Part shown: positions 37,132 to 46,642 of the stretch, piece after piece
Position numbering within the stretch: position 1 is the first letter of the stretch
Layout: each line of letters begins with the position of its first letter
Source of the DNA: Bacteroidota bacterium
Lineage (GTDB): Bacteria; Bacteroidota; Bacteroidia; Flavobacteriales; Crocinitomicaceae
Assembly (NCBI GenBank): GCA_029558435.1
Contig: JAKQEZ010000523.1
Coordinates: 32,364-96,363 of the forward strand
DNA: 64,000 bases
Direction: 5' to 3'
The notes under the pieces: model-generated
What the model saw: the letters and a program-made list of their open reading frames with translations, nothing else
Databases searched by the model: none
Told to the model about the DNA's origin: nothing
Translations under genes and position numbers: made by a program

Positions 37132-38067
37132 TTATTCCATCCAAACAATATTTGCATTGGTTTGCGATAATTCGGCTTCTTTATTTTTAATGAGTGCCAA
37201 ATGTTGCTCAATGTTTTGAGTTGCTTTGTGAAGTTTCATTTGGTTTACTTTTTCTACCGAACGATTCAATGCAATTGTTGTGTCATCAAAAAACGTTTTT
37301 TCAAAATGGTTCCACACAAAATTGATGGCTTCGGCAGATGGATGAACTCTATCTTCTTTGAAAAAACGGTAATCGCGCAAAACGTCTATAACCAATTCGT
37401 AGGATGGGAAATAGGCACAATTGGGTTCGTATGAAAGTTGATGAACTGCCTCAATTAATCGCGCTTTTGATAAATTATTTTCAACTATCCCATCTTTGAT
37501 ATGACGCACAGGACTAACCGTAAAAACAACGTTGATAGTTGGATTTAATTCTTGCAATTTTTCCAAAACAAGCACCCAATCTTGCACCAATTCATAAGGA
37601 CTTGAAAGAAATTTATCAAACAATTGAGATGGCATTTTGTGGCAATTGGCTACAAGTTGTTGGTCTTCTTTTAACTCATATCCCCAAGCAGAACCAAAGG
37701 TTACGATAAGTATTTTTGAATTTTTTATAAACGAATGAAACGCTTGTTTGAGTGCAAGCAATTGTTGCTGAACACTTTCTTTTGTTGTTCCATGAATAAG
37801 TGTGCTAGTGTTCCACGAATAATACAAACCGTTTCTTTCAAAAATTCGTTGATCAAGGTCGTTGTTAAAACAATCCAACAATTGATAAGCCATTGCTGTA
37901 GGATGAAATAAAGTTCCCCACGGATTGCTTTGCACCAAATGACCAGCATTTTTGAGTTTTTTTGCTATTTCATCCGAAAAGCAACTGCCAATTAAACCAA
38001 TTGCATCGCCGTGCGTAAGCGTTAATGCTGATTTTGAAGGAGAGAGTTTAAGAAAAAATTGATCCAT
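37132..38067 (-). CDS. GSCFA-domain protein
   Basis: A 311-residue protein with the family segment IGLIGSCFSDEIAKKLKNAG near residue 30, which contains the eponymous GSCF motif. SNPWGTLFHPTAMAYQL and VTFGSAWGYEL follow. GSCFA proteins are distantly related to SGNH hydrolases; the Gly-Ser of the motif would be the nucleophile position and the DRVHPSAEA segment the C-terminal Asp/His site (here EDRVHPSA). No signal peptide is present. The function is unknown beyond the predicted esterase or acetyl-transfer chemistry. A strong hairpin terminator lies just upstream of its start. Confidence 0.88.
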   Translation of the reverse strand: MDQFFLKLSPSKSALTLTHGDAIGLIGSCFSDEIAKKLKNAGHLVQSNPWGTLFHPTAMAYQLLDCFNNDLDQRIFERNGLYYSWNTSTLIHGTTKESVQQQLLALKQAFHSFIKNSKILIVTFGSAWGYELKEDQQLVANCHKMPSQLFDKFLSSPYELVQDWVLVLEKLQELNPTINVVFTVSPVRHIKDGIVENNLSKARLIEAVHQLSYEPNCAYFPSYELVIDVLRDYRFFKEDRVHPSAEAINFVWNHFEKTFFDDTTIALNRSVEKVNQMKLHKATQNIEQHLALIKNKEAELSQTNANIVWME

Positions 38068-38089
38068 AGAAATTGCTACAACTTATAAA

Positions 38090-38195
38090 AAACAAAAAGA
38101 GGAAGTAAAACCCTTGTAATTACTTCCTCTTTTCGCTAAACCATGCTAAAACTATAAAACCCAAAAACTACAACTATGAATTGCGTTATTTAGAT
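38090..38195 (-). ncRNA. Candidate small RNA between argS and the GSCFA gene
   Basis: On the minus strand a TACATTTG -7 box (38207-38200) is followed by about 105 bases without a convincing reading frame, and then by a strong intrinsic terminator. This arrangement would give a short independent transcript, but a processed argS 3' end is equally possible. No -33 box is seen. Confidence 0.3.
38094..38133 (-). terminator. Strong intrinsic terminator upstream of the GSCFA gene
   Basis: AAAAGAGGAAGTAA pairs with TTACTTCCTCTTTT over 14 bases, with an 11-base loop. On the minus strand it ends in CTTTTTGTTTTTT. Confidence 0.85.
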
Positions 38196-38293
38196 AGGAC
38201 AAATGTACGCCAAAAGTTTTAGTTAGAAAAATTTTTTCAATAAAAAAATGTTAAAAAATATAAATTAACAGCAAAATGCTGTATGTGAATTAT

Positions 38294-40192
38294 TTACATT
38301 CTGTTTGGAACGTCAATTCCCATTAACTTCATTGCTGTTTTTATCGTTTTAGCTACGTTTTTACTCAAAATCAAACGGAATTGTTTCAATTGTTCATCGG
38401 ATTCATTGAGAATAGTTACCGACTGATAAAATTGATTGTACAATTTCACTAATTCGTAAGTATAATTGGCCACAACTGAAGGTGCATAATCTCTTCCAGC
38501 CTCTTCAATGATACTTGGGAACAAGGTTAATTGTTTGATGATTTCTTTTTCCACATCGTTCACTTCCGAAGGATTGATGGTATTGAGTTCACCAGTTGAT
38601 TTTGCCAACAACGATTGAATACGAGCGTGTGCATATTGAATAAATGGAGCTGTGTTTCCGTTCAATTCAACCGATTCAGCAGGATTAAATTTCATGCGTT
38701 TTTTAGGATCTACTTTCAGCAAGAAATATTTTAATCCGCCTAAACCAATCATTTGGCACAAGTTTGATAAATCGTTTTCGGATAAACCTTCAATGTGTCC
38801 ACGTTCTTTGGTCATTTCTGTTGCACTTTCCACCACTTCGTTCATTAAATCGTCGGCATCAACTACAGTTCCCTCGCGTGATTTCATTTTCCCTTCAGGT
38901 AAATCAACCATTCCATAAGATAGGTGGAAGCAATTTTTTGCCCACGAATAACCTAATTTATCAAGAATTAAGAATAAAACTTTGAAATGGTAATCTTGTT
39001 CGTTTCCAACGGTGTAAACAATTCCCGACAAATCAGGGTGACTGTTGTAACGCTCTACCGCTGTTCCCATGTCTTGCGTCATATAAACTGCCGTACTGTC
39101 TGAACGCAATACCAATTTTTCATCCAAACCATCGGCTGTAAGGTCAATCCAAACAGAACCGTCGTCTTTTTTGAAAAACACGCCTTTTTTTAATCCTTCT
39201 TCAACAATGTCTTTACCAAGCAAATAAGTGTTTGATTCATAATACAATTCATCAAAATCTACATTCATGGTAGTATAGGTTTTTTCAAATCCATCATACA
39301 CCCATTGGTTCATTGTTGACCATAAATCGTACACTTCAGCATCTTTTGCTTCCCATTTTACCAACATTTCTTTGGCTTCTTTGAGAATAGACGTTTGGTT
39401 TTTTGCTAAATCTTTAATTTTATCGTCAATTGCTTTAATTGCCTTTTCGTCTTTACCGTTTTTAGCTTCGGTTAAACGTATAAATTCATCTTTAATCGCC
39501 GTTGAATAATTCTCAAAATTTCCTTGTTCCCACAAAGCAATAATGGCTTTCGCTTCGGCGTTAAAGTGTTTGTCAAATTCAACGTAGTATTTACCTACCA
39601 ATTTATCGCCTTTGATGCCTGTGTTTTGAGGAGTTTCACGTTCGCCTTGCGCGTTGATAGGTGAAAATTTTTGCCATGCCAACATGCTTTTACAAATGTG
39701 AATTCCTCTATCGTTGATGATTTGAGTTTTCACAACTTTGTGACCATTTGCTTTTAAAATTTCGGCAACAGAAAATCCTAAAAAGATATTTCTAAGATGA
39801 CCTAAATGCAATGGTTTGTTGGTGTTAGGCGATGAATATTCTACCATAATGGTAGGTTTTGAATTGGGAGTTTGCAATCCAAAATTATCATCGGCATGAA
39901 TGTTTTTTAATTCATTCACCCAAAAATCGGTGCTAATAACCAAGTTTAAATAGCCGTTAACCACTTCGTATTTGCTGATAGCAGGAATTTCTTTAACTAG
40001 AAAATCACCAATTATTTGTCCAGCCTCTTGCGGAGAACAGCGCATCATCTTAACAAAAGGGAAGATAACCAATGTCAAGTCGCCTTCAACTTCTTTGCGT
40101 GTTTTTTGAAGTTGAACCAACTGTTCATTGATTGGAGCATTAAACAATGTTTGCGCATTTTCAATAATCTTCGATTTGATAAGATGTTCCAT
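38294..40192 (-). CDS. argS: Arginyl-tRNA synthetase
   Basis: A 632-residue class I synthetase that charges tRNA-Arg. The HIGH-like motif is HLGH in PNTNKPLHLGHLRN (about residue 130), and the KMSK equivalent lies in GKMKSREGTVVDADD. The N-terminal Add1-type tRNA-binding domain and the C-terminal anticodon domain (DALR, ending LMGIDVPNRM) are both present. The middle (about 230-280) contains a Lys/Glu-rich helical insert typical of Bacteroidota ArgRS. It is directly adjacent to the arginase gene: the stop of arginase abuts the argS ATG. Confidence 0.95.
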   Translation of the reverse strand: MEHLIKSKIIENAQTLFNAPINEQLVQLQKTRKEVEGDLTLVIFPFVKMMRCSPQEAGQIIGDFLVKEIPAISKYEVVNGYLNLVISTDFWVNELKNIHADDNFGLQTPNSKPTIMVEYSSPNTNKPLHLGHLRNIFLGFSVAEILKANGHKVVKTQIINDRGIHICKSMLAWQKFSPINAQGERETPQNTGIKGDKLVGKYYVEFDKHFNAEAKAIIALWEQGNFENYSTAIKDEFIRLTEAKNGKDEKAIKAIDDKIKDLAKNQTSILKEAKEMLVKWEAKDAEVYDLWSTMNQWVYDGFEKTYTTMNVDFDELYYESNTYLLGKDIVEEGLKKGVFFKKDDGSVWIDLTADGLDEKLVLRSDSTAVYMTQDMGTAVERYNSHPDLSGIVYTVGNEQDYHFKVLFLILDKLGYSWAKNCFHLSYGMVDLPEGKMKSREGTVVDADDLMNEVVESATEMTKERGHIEGLSENDLSNLCQMIGLGGLKYFLLKVDPKKRMKFNPAESVELNGNTAPFIQYAHARIQSLLAKSTGELNTINPSEVNDVEKEIIKQLTLFPSIIEEAGRDYAPSVVANYTYELVKLYNQFYQSVTILNESDEQLKQFRLILSKNVAKTIKTAMKLMGIDVPNRM

Positions 40193-41146
40193 TTATTTAT
40201 TTTCTATTGTTGTTATTACATTTTCTAAAAGCCCAAACGCAGTTTCGGCCATTTTATTAGTTTTTTCATCCAAACATGGATTAATTTCAACCACCTCAAA
40301 ACCAATTAGTTTAGGATTAGCAGCGAGTTTGGTAAGAATAGTTTGTGTGTCTTTTACCGACAAACCATTTGGCACAGGTGTTCCAGTTCCGTGGCTGGTT
40401 TCTTCTGGATCCATTGAGTCAACGTCAAAAGAAACGTAAATGATGTCGCAATTATTCAATTGTTGTTCAATTTCGTCGATTACTGTTGCAGCGCCTTTTT
40501 GTTGCACTTCTTGAACGGTAAAATTACGAATATTTAAGCGTTGCATCAAAGCAATTTCTTCTTCTTCCACATCGCGCACACCGATGAAAATGAGGTCTTC
40601 TGGAGCAACTTTTTGTCCTTTAAACCCAATTGATTTCAATTCGTTCCATAAACTTTCTGTTTCAGCAGGGAGTGCATTGCGTTGACATTGTGTATTGTTG
40701 TCATCCAACGCTGTATTGAGTGGCATTCCGTGCATATTTCCAGATGGAGTAGTGTAGGGCGAGTGCAAATCACCATGTGCATCTATCCAAACTACACCCA
40801 ATCGTTTATTTGGGAAAGCAGCTTTAATTCCAGCAATTGTGCCACCAGCCGATCCATGGTCGCCAGATAAAATAATAGGAAATTGCTGTTGTTTGTATGT
40901 ATCTTGCAATTGTTTGCAAACATCGTTAAAAATTGAAATCAGCCCTTCAATTCGTTTCGCAAATTGATGTTTTGGAGGATGATTTAAGAAGTGATTTTCA
41001 TTAATAATTTCGCAAGATGGATAGTTGCCAAATAATTCTTTTTCTTGTTTCCAAGCAACTGTTTTAAGGGCATCTGGTCCCAATGAAGCTCCTCTTGTGC
41101 CAGCAGTAATTTCAGAGCGGTTGATTATAAATTTAATATTTTTCAT
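40193..41146 (-). CDS. Arginase/agmatinase/formiminoglutamase family, likely arginase
   Basis: A 317-residue dimanganese hydrolase. The metal-binding motifs are GDHGSAGG, WIDAHGDLHSP and SFDVDSMDPEETSHG, with VVEINPCLDEKTNKMAE at the C-terminal end. A HGMPL segment after the second motif and the loop SGNMHG resemble arginase rather than agmatinase. It would convert arginine to ornithine and urea. I placed the start at ATG 41146 (MKNIKFIINRSEI) and not the frame's earlier codon. It ends exactly where argS begins, so both are likely one transcript. Confidence 0.85.
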   Translation of the reverse strand: MKNIKFIINRSEITAGTRGASLGPDALKTVAWKQEKELFGNYPSCEIINENHFLNHPPKHQFAKRIEGLISIFNDVCKQLQDTYKQQQFPIILSGDHGSAGGTIAGIKAAFPNKRLGVVWIDAHGDLHSPYTTPSGNMHGMPLNTALDDNNTQCQRNALPAETESLWNELKSIGFKGQKVAPEDLIFIGVRDVEEEEIALMQRLNIRNFTVQEVQQKGAATVIDEIEQQLNNCDIIYVSFDVDSMDPEETSHGTGTPVPNGLSVKDTQTILTKLAANPKLIGFEVVEINPCLDEKTNKMAETAFGLLENVITTIENK

Positions 41147-41242
41147 AACGAGAGAATAACCAATCATTCAGCTTAATTAATTTGTTTTTTTTGAAAGCCT
41201 AGAAAGCAATGAATTACTTTCGAGATTAGTTATTTTGTGTGC

Positions 41243-41250
41243 CAAAGATA
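41243..41250 (-). promoter_or_regulatory. -7 box for the arginase-argS transcript
   Basis: TATCTTTG on the minus strand, about 95 bases before the arginase ATG, would give a leader of about 90 bases. No -33 partner is clear. Confidence 0.35.
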
Positions 41251-41310
41251 AGTTGAAAATATGAAATAATGGTGGTGTTGAAATGCTAATTTGACCTTTT
41301 TTTCCACAAA

Positions 41311-44300
41311 TTAGTCTTTGTATTCGTTTCTTTTTAATCGTTCTTTGATTTCTTCTAAGTTTTGCAGTTTTTTTGCCATTCTAGTTTTAAGCGATGTTTG
41401 TGTAAAATAACGGTGTTGCTCCAAAAATCTAACTTGAATTTCATCCCAAGCTCTATCGGAGTTAATTTTGCCATGTTCTCTTAATTCCAAACGTAATTTA
41501 TCGGCAATTTGGTGAAAATCATCTCTTCCCAAATAATCTAAATCGGCATCGCAGATAATTTCTTCTAATAAATTAGTAGGTTGGTGGGGCACACTGGTAA
41601 CAAAAATTAGTTTTTTGATAATTTCAATGTGTTCTGGCGTGTAGCCATATTTAGGTAGGATTTCATTCGCCATTCTAACACCAACAGGCTCGTTTTTATC
41701 GTATTGTTCCACAAAACCAGCGTCGTGATAGGAAGCAGCTGTTTTTAATAAAAACAATCCTTCGTCGGTAACGTTTTCGCTCAAGGCAATTCGTTCAACT
41801 GCTTTGACAACATCGAGCGTATGTTCTATGCTATGGTAGTGCAATTTGCTGGAGAGTTCATTTTCCAACTTTTTCATGATAAAACGCTCCGCCTTGTAGT
41901 AATTGATAGAACTGTAATGGTGAAGATTTACAATTTTATGAAAACGTTCGTTTGGATAAATGCCTTTACCATCAACCGATAATTCTGGTTTGATACGATC
42001 GAGGGTGTACATTTGCACTTTTTCCTCACCTTTAGCAGAAATTAATCCTTTGTAGGTGCATTCAAAATAAGGTTTAATGTGCAAGTAGGTATTGCGTGTA
42101 ATGGATACTTTTCCGGCTTCGCCAAACATTTCCATGCGTTGTGCGTAGTTAACGGTTGCACCCCATACATCGTAGGCTAAACGTTTTGTACCGATAACCC
42201 CAGCGGTAACTTCTCCCGTGTTGATTCCAATTCTTAATTTCCACGGCATTTCTCCAGCGTCAATGGTTTCTTTTTCTAATTCTTTGATGTAGTGTTGAAT
42301 TTGCAGACCTGCTAAACAAATGTCTATTGGGTTGGTTGTATTTCTTACAGGAACGCCACCTGCCGCCATGTAGGCATCACCAATAGTTTTGATACGTTCC
42401 AAATTGTTGTCAAAAATAATTTCGTCGAATTTTCTAAAAAAGACATCCAATTTTTTTACCAATTCGGTTGGCGACATAGAGTCGGTGATTTTGGTAAATC
42501 CAACAAAATCGGTGAACATAACAGAAACCACTTTAAATGCACGTGCACTTGCAAAACCTTTGGTGAGTAACTCATCTGCCATGCTGTCGGGGATGACATT
42601 GCGCAATAAACGGTCTGATTTTTCTTTTTCAATTTCTAGTTGCTGACGTTGTTTTTCAAGTTCGTTGTTTTGCTGTTCAATTTTTTTGTGTTGTTCTCTA
42701 ATTTCGGCTGTTCTTTCGGCAATTTTCATTTCCAAACGCACTTGTTGGCGGCGTTCTGCTTGAATTCTTTTGGTAATTGAAAAACGAATAATAAGAATAA
42801 GTGCAATACTGCAAATCACCCAGAACCACCAAGTATTCCAAAATGGAGGTTGTATGATGATGGTAATTGTTTTTGGTTTTGATACCCATTCACCATAGCC
42901 AATTCTTGCATAAATTTTAAGGGTGTAATGTCCCGGAGAAAGTGAGTTGAATTGAATTTCATTGCTGTTGCCAATTTCTATGTCTTTTCCTTCGTCGCCT
43001 CTACTTTCAAGATGGTATTTGTAGTTGATTAATTCTGTTGCAGAAATATTATCTGTTTGAAAACTAATGGCGAAACTTCGTTGTTTGTAGGATAATTCAA
43101 TTGAGTTAGTATAGGAAATAGAAGCCAACAAAGGCGATTTTGGGGATGATGGTGTTATCCACTCATTGTCAATTTTGAATTTTGTTAATGAGACATTTAA
43201 AACCATGTTGTAGTTGCTCAACGAATTGGGGTTGAAAAACACCAAGCCTGCAATTCCGCCAAAATAGATAGAACCCGATGCCGATTTTAAACCAGCTCCC
43301 ATGTTAAATTCATTGCTCAACAATCCGTGCAATTCTGTAAAGTTAAAAGCTGTTTTTGTTGCTAACTCAAAACGACTAAGCCCTTTATTGGTGCTGATCC
43401 ATAAATTTTGTTGATTATCAGGAATGATGGCGTACACAACATTGTTGGGAAGTCCGTTTTTTTTATTATAAGTTTTAACTTTTTGAGTTTTTGTATTCCA
43501 ATAAATTATTCCGTCGCCGGCAGTACCAAAATAATATTCGTTTTTACTGGTTTCAACAATATAGGAAATGTAGGAAGCTATGTTTTTAAAAATGGTGTTA
43601 TTATAATTAAACGGCTTGATTTTAAGGTCTTTTGGATTGCTGTCATCTAAAACAGATAAACCTCCTGATGAAGTAGCAAATAACAATTGATTTTTAGAAT
43701 TTTTATAAACAACTCTACAAATTCCTGGAAGAATAGTTGCAGTTGGGTTTTTGGCATCGTTTACAAATTCTTGGGTTGTTTTTGTGTTGTAATCTACTAA
43801 TAGTGCGCCGTTTCTTGTTGCAAAAAAATACGAATTGGGCTTGTATTCTACAATTTTATAAGCGGTAGTGAATTGACTTTTAATGTTTTTACCAACAAAT
43901 GAAATAGGTGTATAAGTATGAGAACCATCATTTTTAATGTGCAGTTCATAAATTCCGTCCACACAAGCCGCAAGCACACTATGTTCGTTAATGATTTGAA
44001 TATCTAAAACCGCTTTTTCTGTATTGGAGATGTGAATGTTGTTTTTATTGTTTCGGTTGAAATGAGTAAAGGTTCTTTTTTTAGTGTCAAAACGTGAAAT
44101 TCCTTCATCGGTGCCAATGTAAAGCATGTTGGATTTAGTGTCTTCTTTAATGCACCAAACATTAGGTGACGTTAAACCACGTTGTATATCCCCACTAACC
44201 GAAATGCCTAAAAATCCTTGACTTATGGGGTCGAACCCAGAAATCCCTCTTGAAGTGCCAAGCCAAATAGTTTTGTTTTTATCTTCAAAAATGGTGTTGA

Positions 44301-45222
44301 TGTTATTGAATATCAGGGTGTTTTTTTGGTAAATATCTTCTGTTGAATTAATAATATCGCCATTGGGTAAAACGGTAATCAATCCATTGTTGGTTGTTGA
44401 AATGTACCAATGGTTATCCTCTGTGTTGATTACACCACTTATGTTGAGATAGCCAAATTCTTTGTTGATGTTTTGAAATAAAACAGAAGTGGTAAAAGTT
44501 GATAAATTGCAAGAAAACAATCCTTGATTGCTACCTAAAATAACTTCATTTTTGTTTTTTTGATAGATGGTGTTTATCGTTAAACTTTTAAATCGTTTTT
44601 CAAAGCTTATTTTTTTTAGTTGACTGGTTTGTGGGTTTAAAATCTCTAATTCATTATCATCGGATGCTACAATTACGTATCCTTCTTGTGAGATGAAAAT
44701 TTTTCGGCAGAGTTTAGTAACAAAAATTGATGTTTTAGGTGAAAAAGTTTTGGTTTTTGTGTCAAAGGTCCACACGCCTTTGCGCGAAGTTGCTATCCAT
44801 ATTGTTGTCTTGTCTTTGTCAAAAGCAATGGATTCAATACTAAACAAATCACCGCCATTGTTGTAGGTTGTAAAAACTTCTGTTTTCTTATCTCTAAAAG
44901 TTAAACCATTTCCAGTAGCAATCCATGTATTTCCTTTTGCATCATTAATTAGGTCATGAATGTAATTCCCTTTAAGACCTGGTGTATTGTCGGTGGTGTA
45001 AACATCAAATTTTTTACCATCAAAACGATTGAGTCCATCTTGGGTTCCTATCCACAAACCAGAGTTATCATCTTGTACAAAGCACAAGGCCGAACTTTGT
45101 GATAAACCTTCACTAATGGTGAAATTTTTGAAATTGTAAATATTTTGAGAAAATAAAAATTGACAACTCCAACAAAAGATGATAAGGAGTAGTAATTGAT
45201 ATTTTATTCGTGTGTTAGCCAT
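41311..45222 (-). CDS. Beta-propeller sensor / class III adenylate cyclase / HD-domain fusion protein
   Basis: A 1303-residue sensory protein. After a signal peptide (about 1-26), residues about 30-690 hold two-component-type propeller repeats (GLWIGTQDGLNRFDGK, NTWIATGNGLTF, TIWLGTSRGISGFD, NLWISTNKGLSRFE). A Y_Y_Y domain (about 700-790), one transmembrane helix (FWNTWWFWVICSIALILII) and a coiled coil follow. The cyclase domain (about 876-1080) has metal Asp905 and Asp949, Lys945 and Asp1018 at the purine-specifying positions, and Asn1025 and Arg1029, all favouring ATP. The C-terminal 190 residues form an HD domain (His1134, H1166-D1167, CDADLD near 1225-1230). It probably turns a periplasmic signal into cAMP; the HD partner activity is unknown. 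Confidence 0.9.
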   Translation of the reverse strand: MANTRIKYQLLLLIIFCWSCQFLFSQNIYNFKNFTISEGLSQSSALCFVQDDNSGLWIGTQDGLNRFDGKKFDVYTTDNTPGLKGNYIHDLINDAKGNTWIATGNGLTFRDKKTEVFTTYNNGGDLFSIESIAFDKDKTTIWIATSRKGVWTFDTKTKTFSPKTSIFVTKLCRKIFISQEGYVIVASDDNELEILNPQTSQLKKISFEKRFKSLTINTIYQKNKNEVILGSNQGLFSCNLSTFTTSVLFQNINKEFGYLNISGVINTEDNHWYISTTNNGLITVLPNGDIINSTEDIYQKNTLIFNNINTIFEDKNKTIWLGTSRGISGFDPISQGFLGISVSGDIQRGLTSPNVWCIKEDTKSNMLYIGTDEGISRFDTKKRTFTHFNRNNKNNIHISNTEKAVLDIQIINEHSVLAACVDGIYELHIKNDGSHTYTPISFVGKNIKSQFTTAYKIVEYKPNSYFFATRNGALLVDYNTKTTQEFVNDAKNPTATILPGICRVVYKNSKNQLLFATSSGGLSVLDDSNPKDLKIKPFNYNNTIFKNIASYISYIVETSKNEYYFGTAGDGIIYWNTKTQKVKTYNKKNGLPNNVVYAIIPDNQQNLWISTNKGLSRFELATKTAFNFTELHGLLSNEFNMGAGLKSASGSIYFGGIAGLVFFNPNSLSNYNMVLNVSLTKFKIDNEWITPSSPKSPLLASISYTNSIELSYKQRSFAISFQTDNISATELINYKYHLESRGDEGKDIEIGNSNEIQFNSLSPGHYTLKIYARIGYGEWVSKPKTITIIIQPPFWNTWWFWVICSIALILIIRFSITKRIQAERRQQVRLEMKIAERTAEIREQHKKIEQQNNELEKQRQQLEIEKEKSDRLLRNVIPDSMADELLTKGFASARAFKVVSVMFTDFVGFTKITDSMSPTELVKKLDVFFRKFDEIIFDNNLERIKTIGDAYMAAGGVPVRNTTNPIDICLAGLQIQHYIKELEKETIDAGEMPWKLRIGINTGEVTAGVIGTKRLAYDVWGATVNYAQRMEMFGEAGKVSITRNTYLHIKPYFECTYKGLISAKGEEKVQMYTLDRIKPELSVDGKGIYPNERFHKIVNLHHYSSINYYKAERFIMKKLENELSSKLHYHSIEHTLDVVKAVERIALSENVTDEGLFLLKTAASYHDAGFVEQYDKNEPVGVRMANEILPKYGYTPEHIEIIKKLIFVTSVPHQPTNLLEEIICDADLDYLGRDDFHQIADKLRLELREHGKINSDRAWDEIQVRFLEQHRYFTQTSLKTRMAKKLQNLEEIKERLKRNEYKD

Positions 45223-45275
45223 TTATTTTTTTAAACGGGTTGTATCTTCTGTTGCGATTTATTAATACAAACTAT

Positions 45276-45283
45276 CAAATATA
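45276..45283 (-). promoter_or_regulatory. -7 box for the cyclase sensor gene
   Basis: TATATTTG on the minus strand, 53 bases before the ATG, matches TAnnTTTG. The -33 position is not clear. Confidence 0.35.
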
Positions 45284-45342
45284 ACAAGAATCTGCTTGTA
45301 ACATTCTTCAATCTTAAAAATTGTTAAGATATTTTAAAATTA

Positions 45343-45819
45343 TCACAAATTTACGCTGTATTTGGCGTGTTTTTCAAACTTTTCTACTTGCTTGAATTGG
45401 CATTTTTCAAAGAGATGAATGCTAGTTAAATTGAAATGTTGGATGTTGCAAAACAAATGGTCTAATTTCAAATCTTCTTTGGCTAGTTTTTTTAGCAATT
45501 CTAGAGCTTTTGTTGCATATCCTTTATTACGATGGTGTGTTGATTGAATTAAAATTCCAACACCCGCTTGATTGGTTTGAATGTCAAACAAATCAATGGT
45601 GCCAATTGCTTCGTGCGTGCTTTTTAAGCAAATCATCCAACGAATTTGATCTAAAGCATTGATGGAAGCTTGTTGGTTAACAATAAAATCGGCAATTTCT
45701 TCTTCTGAAAAAGGTTGGTTAACTTCGCTTACTTCCCAATTATTGGGGTCGTTTTCCCAAAGTAGGAGGGTAGATAAATCCGAAATTTCTACTCTTCGTA
45801 TATAAACGTTGTTGACCAT
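45343..45819 (-). CDS. GNAT-family N-acetyltransferase
   Basis: A 158-residue acetyltransferase of the RimJ/RimL-like branch. The acetyl-CoA-binding loop is in QSTHHRNKGYATKALELL (near residue 100), preceded by AIGTIDLFDI and followed by NIQHFNLTSIHLFEKCQF. It would acetylate a protein N-terminus or a small amine; the target is unknown. It starts 13 bases after dapF on the same strand. Confidence 0.85.
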   Translation of the reverse strand: MVNNVYIRRVEISDLSTLLLWENDPNNWEVSEVNQPFSEEEIADFIVNQQASINALDQIRWMICLKSTHEAIGTIDLFDIQTNQAGVGILIQSTHHRNKGYATKALELLKKLAKEDLKLDHLFCNIQHFNLTSIHLFEKCQFKQVEKFEKHAKYSVNL

Positions 45820-45832
45820 TTTGAATTATCCG

Positions 45833-46612
45833 TTAAATCGAAATTTCACCGTTGAACACAAAGGTGCCAGGACCAATCAACCAAATATCTGTAAAACGAG
45901 CACCATCGTAGTGAAACTGAACAGCCAAATTGCCTCCCATTGCTTGAATGTGAATACGATTTTGCCCTAGAAGTTGATTTTTATGTGCATACGCAATTGC
46001 GCAAGCAGTTACACCTGTTCCACAAGCAAGCGTTTCATTCTCAACCCCACGTTCGTAGGTTCTTACAAACAGTTTATTGGCTGTAATTTCTTGAACTGCA
46101 TTAACGTTAATTCCATTTTTTGCATAAGTGGTATTGTAGCGTATTTCTCTACCAAATGAAAAAATATCAAAATCTTTCACATTGTTTACAAAACGAATGT
46201 AGTGAGGAGAACCTGTATAAATTTCGTAATCGGAATCGTGTAATTTTAGCTGTTCAACCGAATTCATTTGCAGTTGAATTTCATTGTTATCAAACGCTGC
46301 CTTGTGCGGACCGTCAAAACCTAAAAAAGAGGTGTTTTTAACGTCGATTCCAAGTGTTTGACAAAAAGCTACAGCACAACGAGCACCATTTCCACAAAAA
46401 CTTTTGGAAGCATCGGCATTGTAGTAATCCGCTTCAAAATCAAATGCAGTATGTTGGTTGATTTTTATCAAACCATCGGCACCAATTCCAAATCTGCGGT
46501 CACAAAGAAATTGTATTTGTTTATCGGTTAACGAATTGTAACGACCATCTCGGTTGTCAACTAAGATAAAGTCATTTCCAGCTCCTTGGTACTTTGAAAA
46601 TTTAATTTCCAT
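45833..46612 (-). CDS. dapF: Diaminopimelate epimerase
   Basis: A 259-residue two-base epimerase that converts LL- to meso-diaminopimelate for peptidoglycan and lysine. The two catalytic cysteines are present: Cys73 in SFCGNGARCA and Cys197 in ENETLACGTGVTACA. The N-terminus FSKYQGAGNDFILVDNRDG is typical. It heads a two-gene unit with the GNAT gene. Confidence 0.94.
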   Translation of the reverse strand: MEIKFSKYQGAGNDFILVDNRDGRYNSLTDKQIQFLCDRRFGIGADGLIKINQHTAFDFEADYYNADASKSFCGNGARCAVAFCQTLGIDVKNTSFLGFDGPHKAAFDNNEIQLQMNSVEQLKLHDSDYEIYTGSPHYIRFVNNVKDFDIFSFGREIRYNTTYAKNGINVNAVQEITANKLFVRTYERGVENETLACGTGVTACAIAYAHKNQLLGQNRIHIQAMGGNLAVQFHYDGARFTDIWLIGPGTFVFNGEISI

Positions 46613-46642
46613 AGTAACAAAGATAATGAAATGTTGAAAATA

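Noticed and set aside
41286..41314. Inverted repeat CTAATTTG/CAAATTAG at the 3' end of the cyclase gene
   Set aside because: The loop is 13 bases, the stem A/T-rich, and no T-run follows on the minus strand, so it was not called a terminator.
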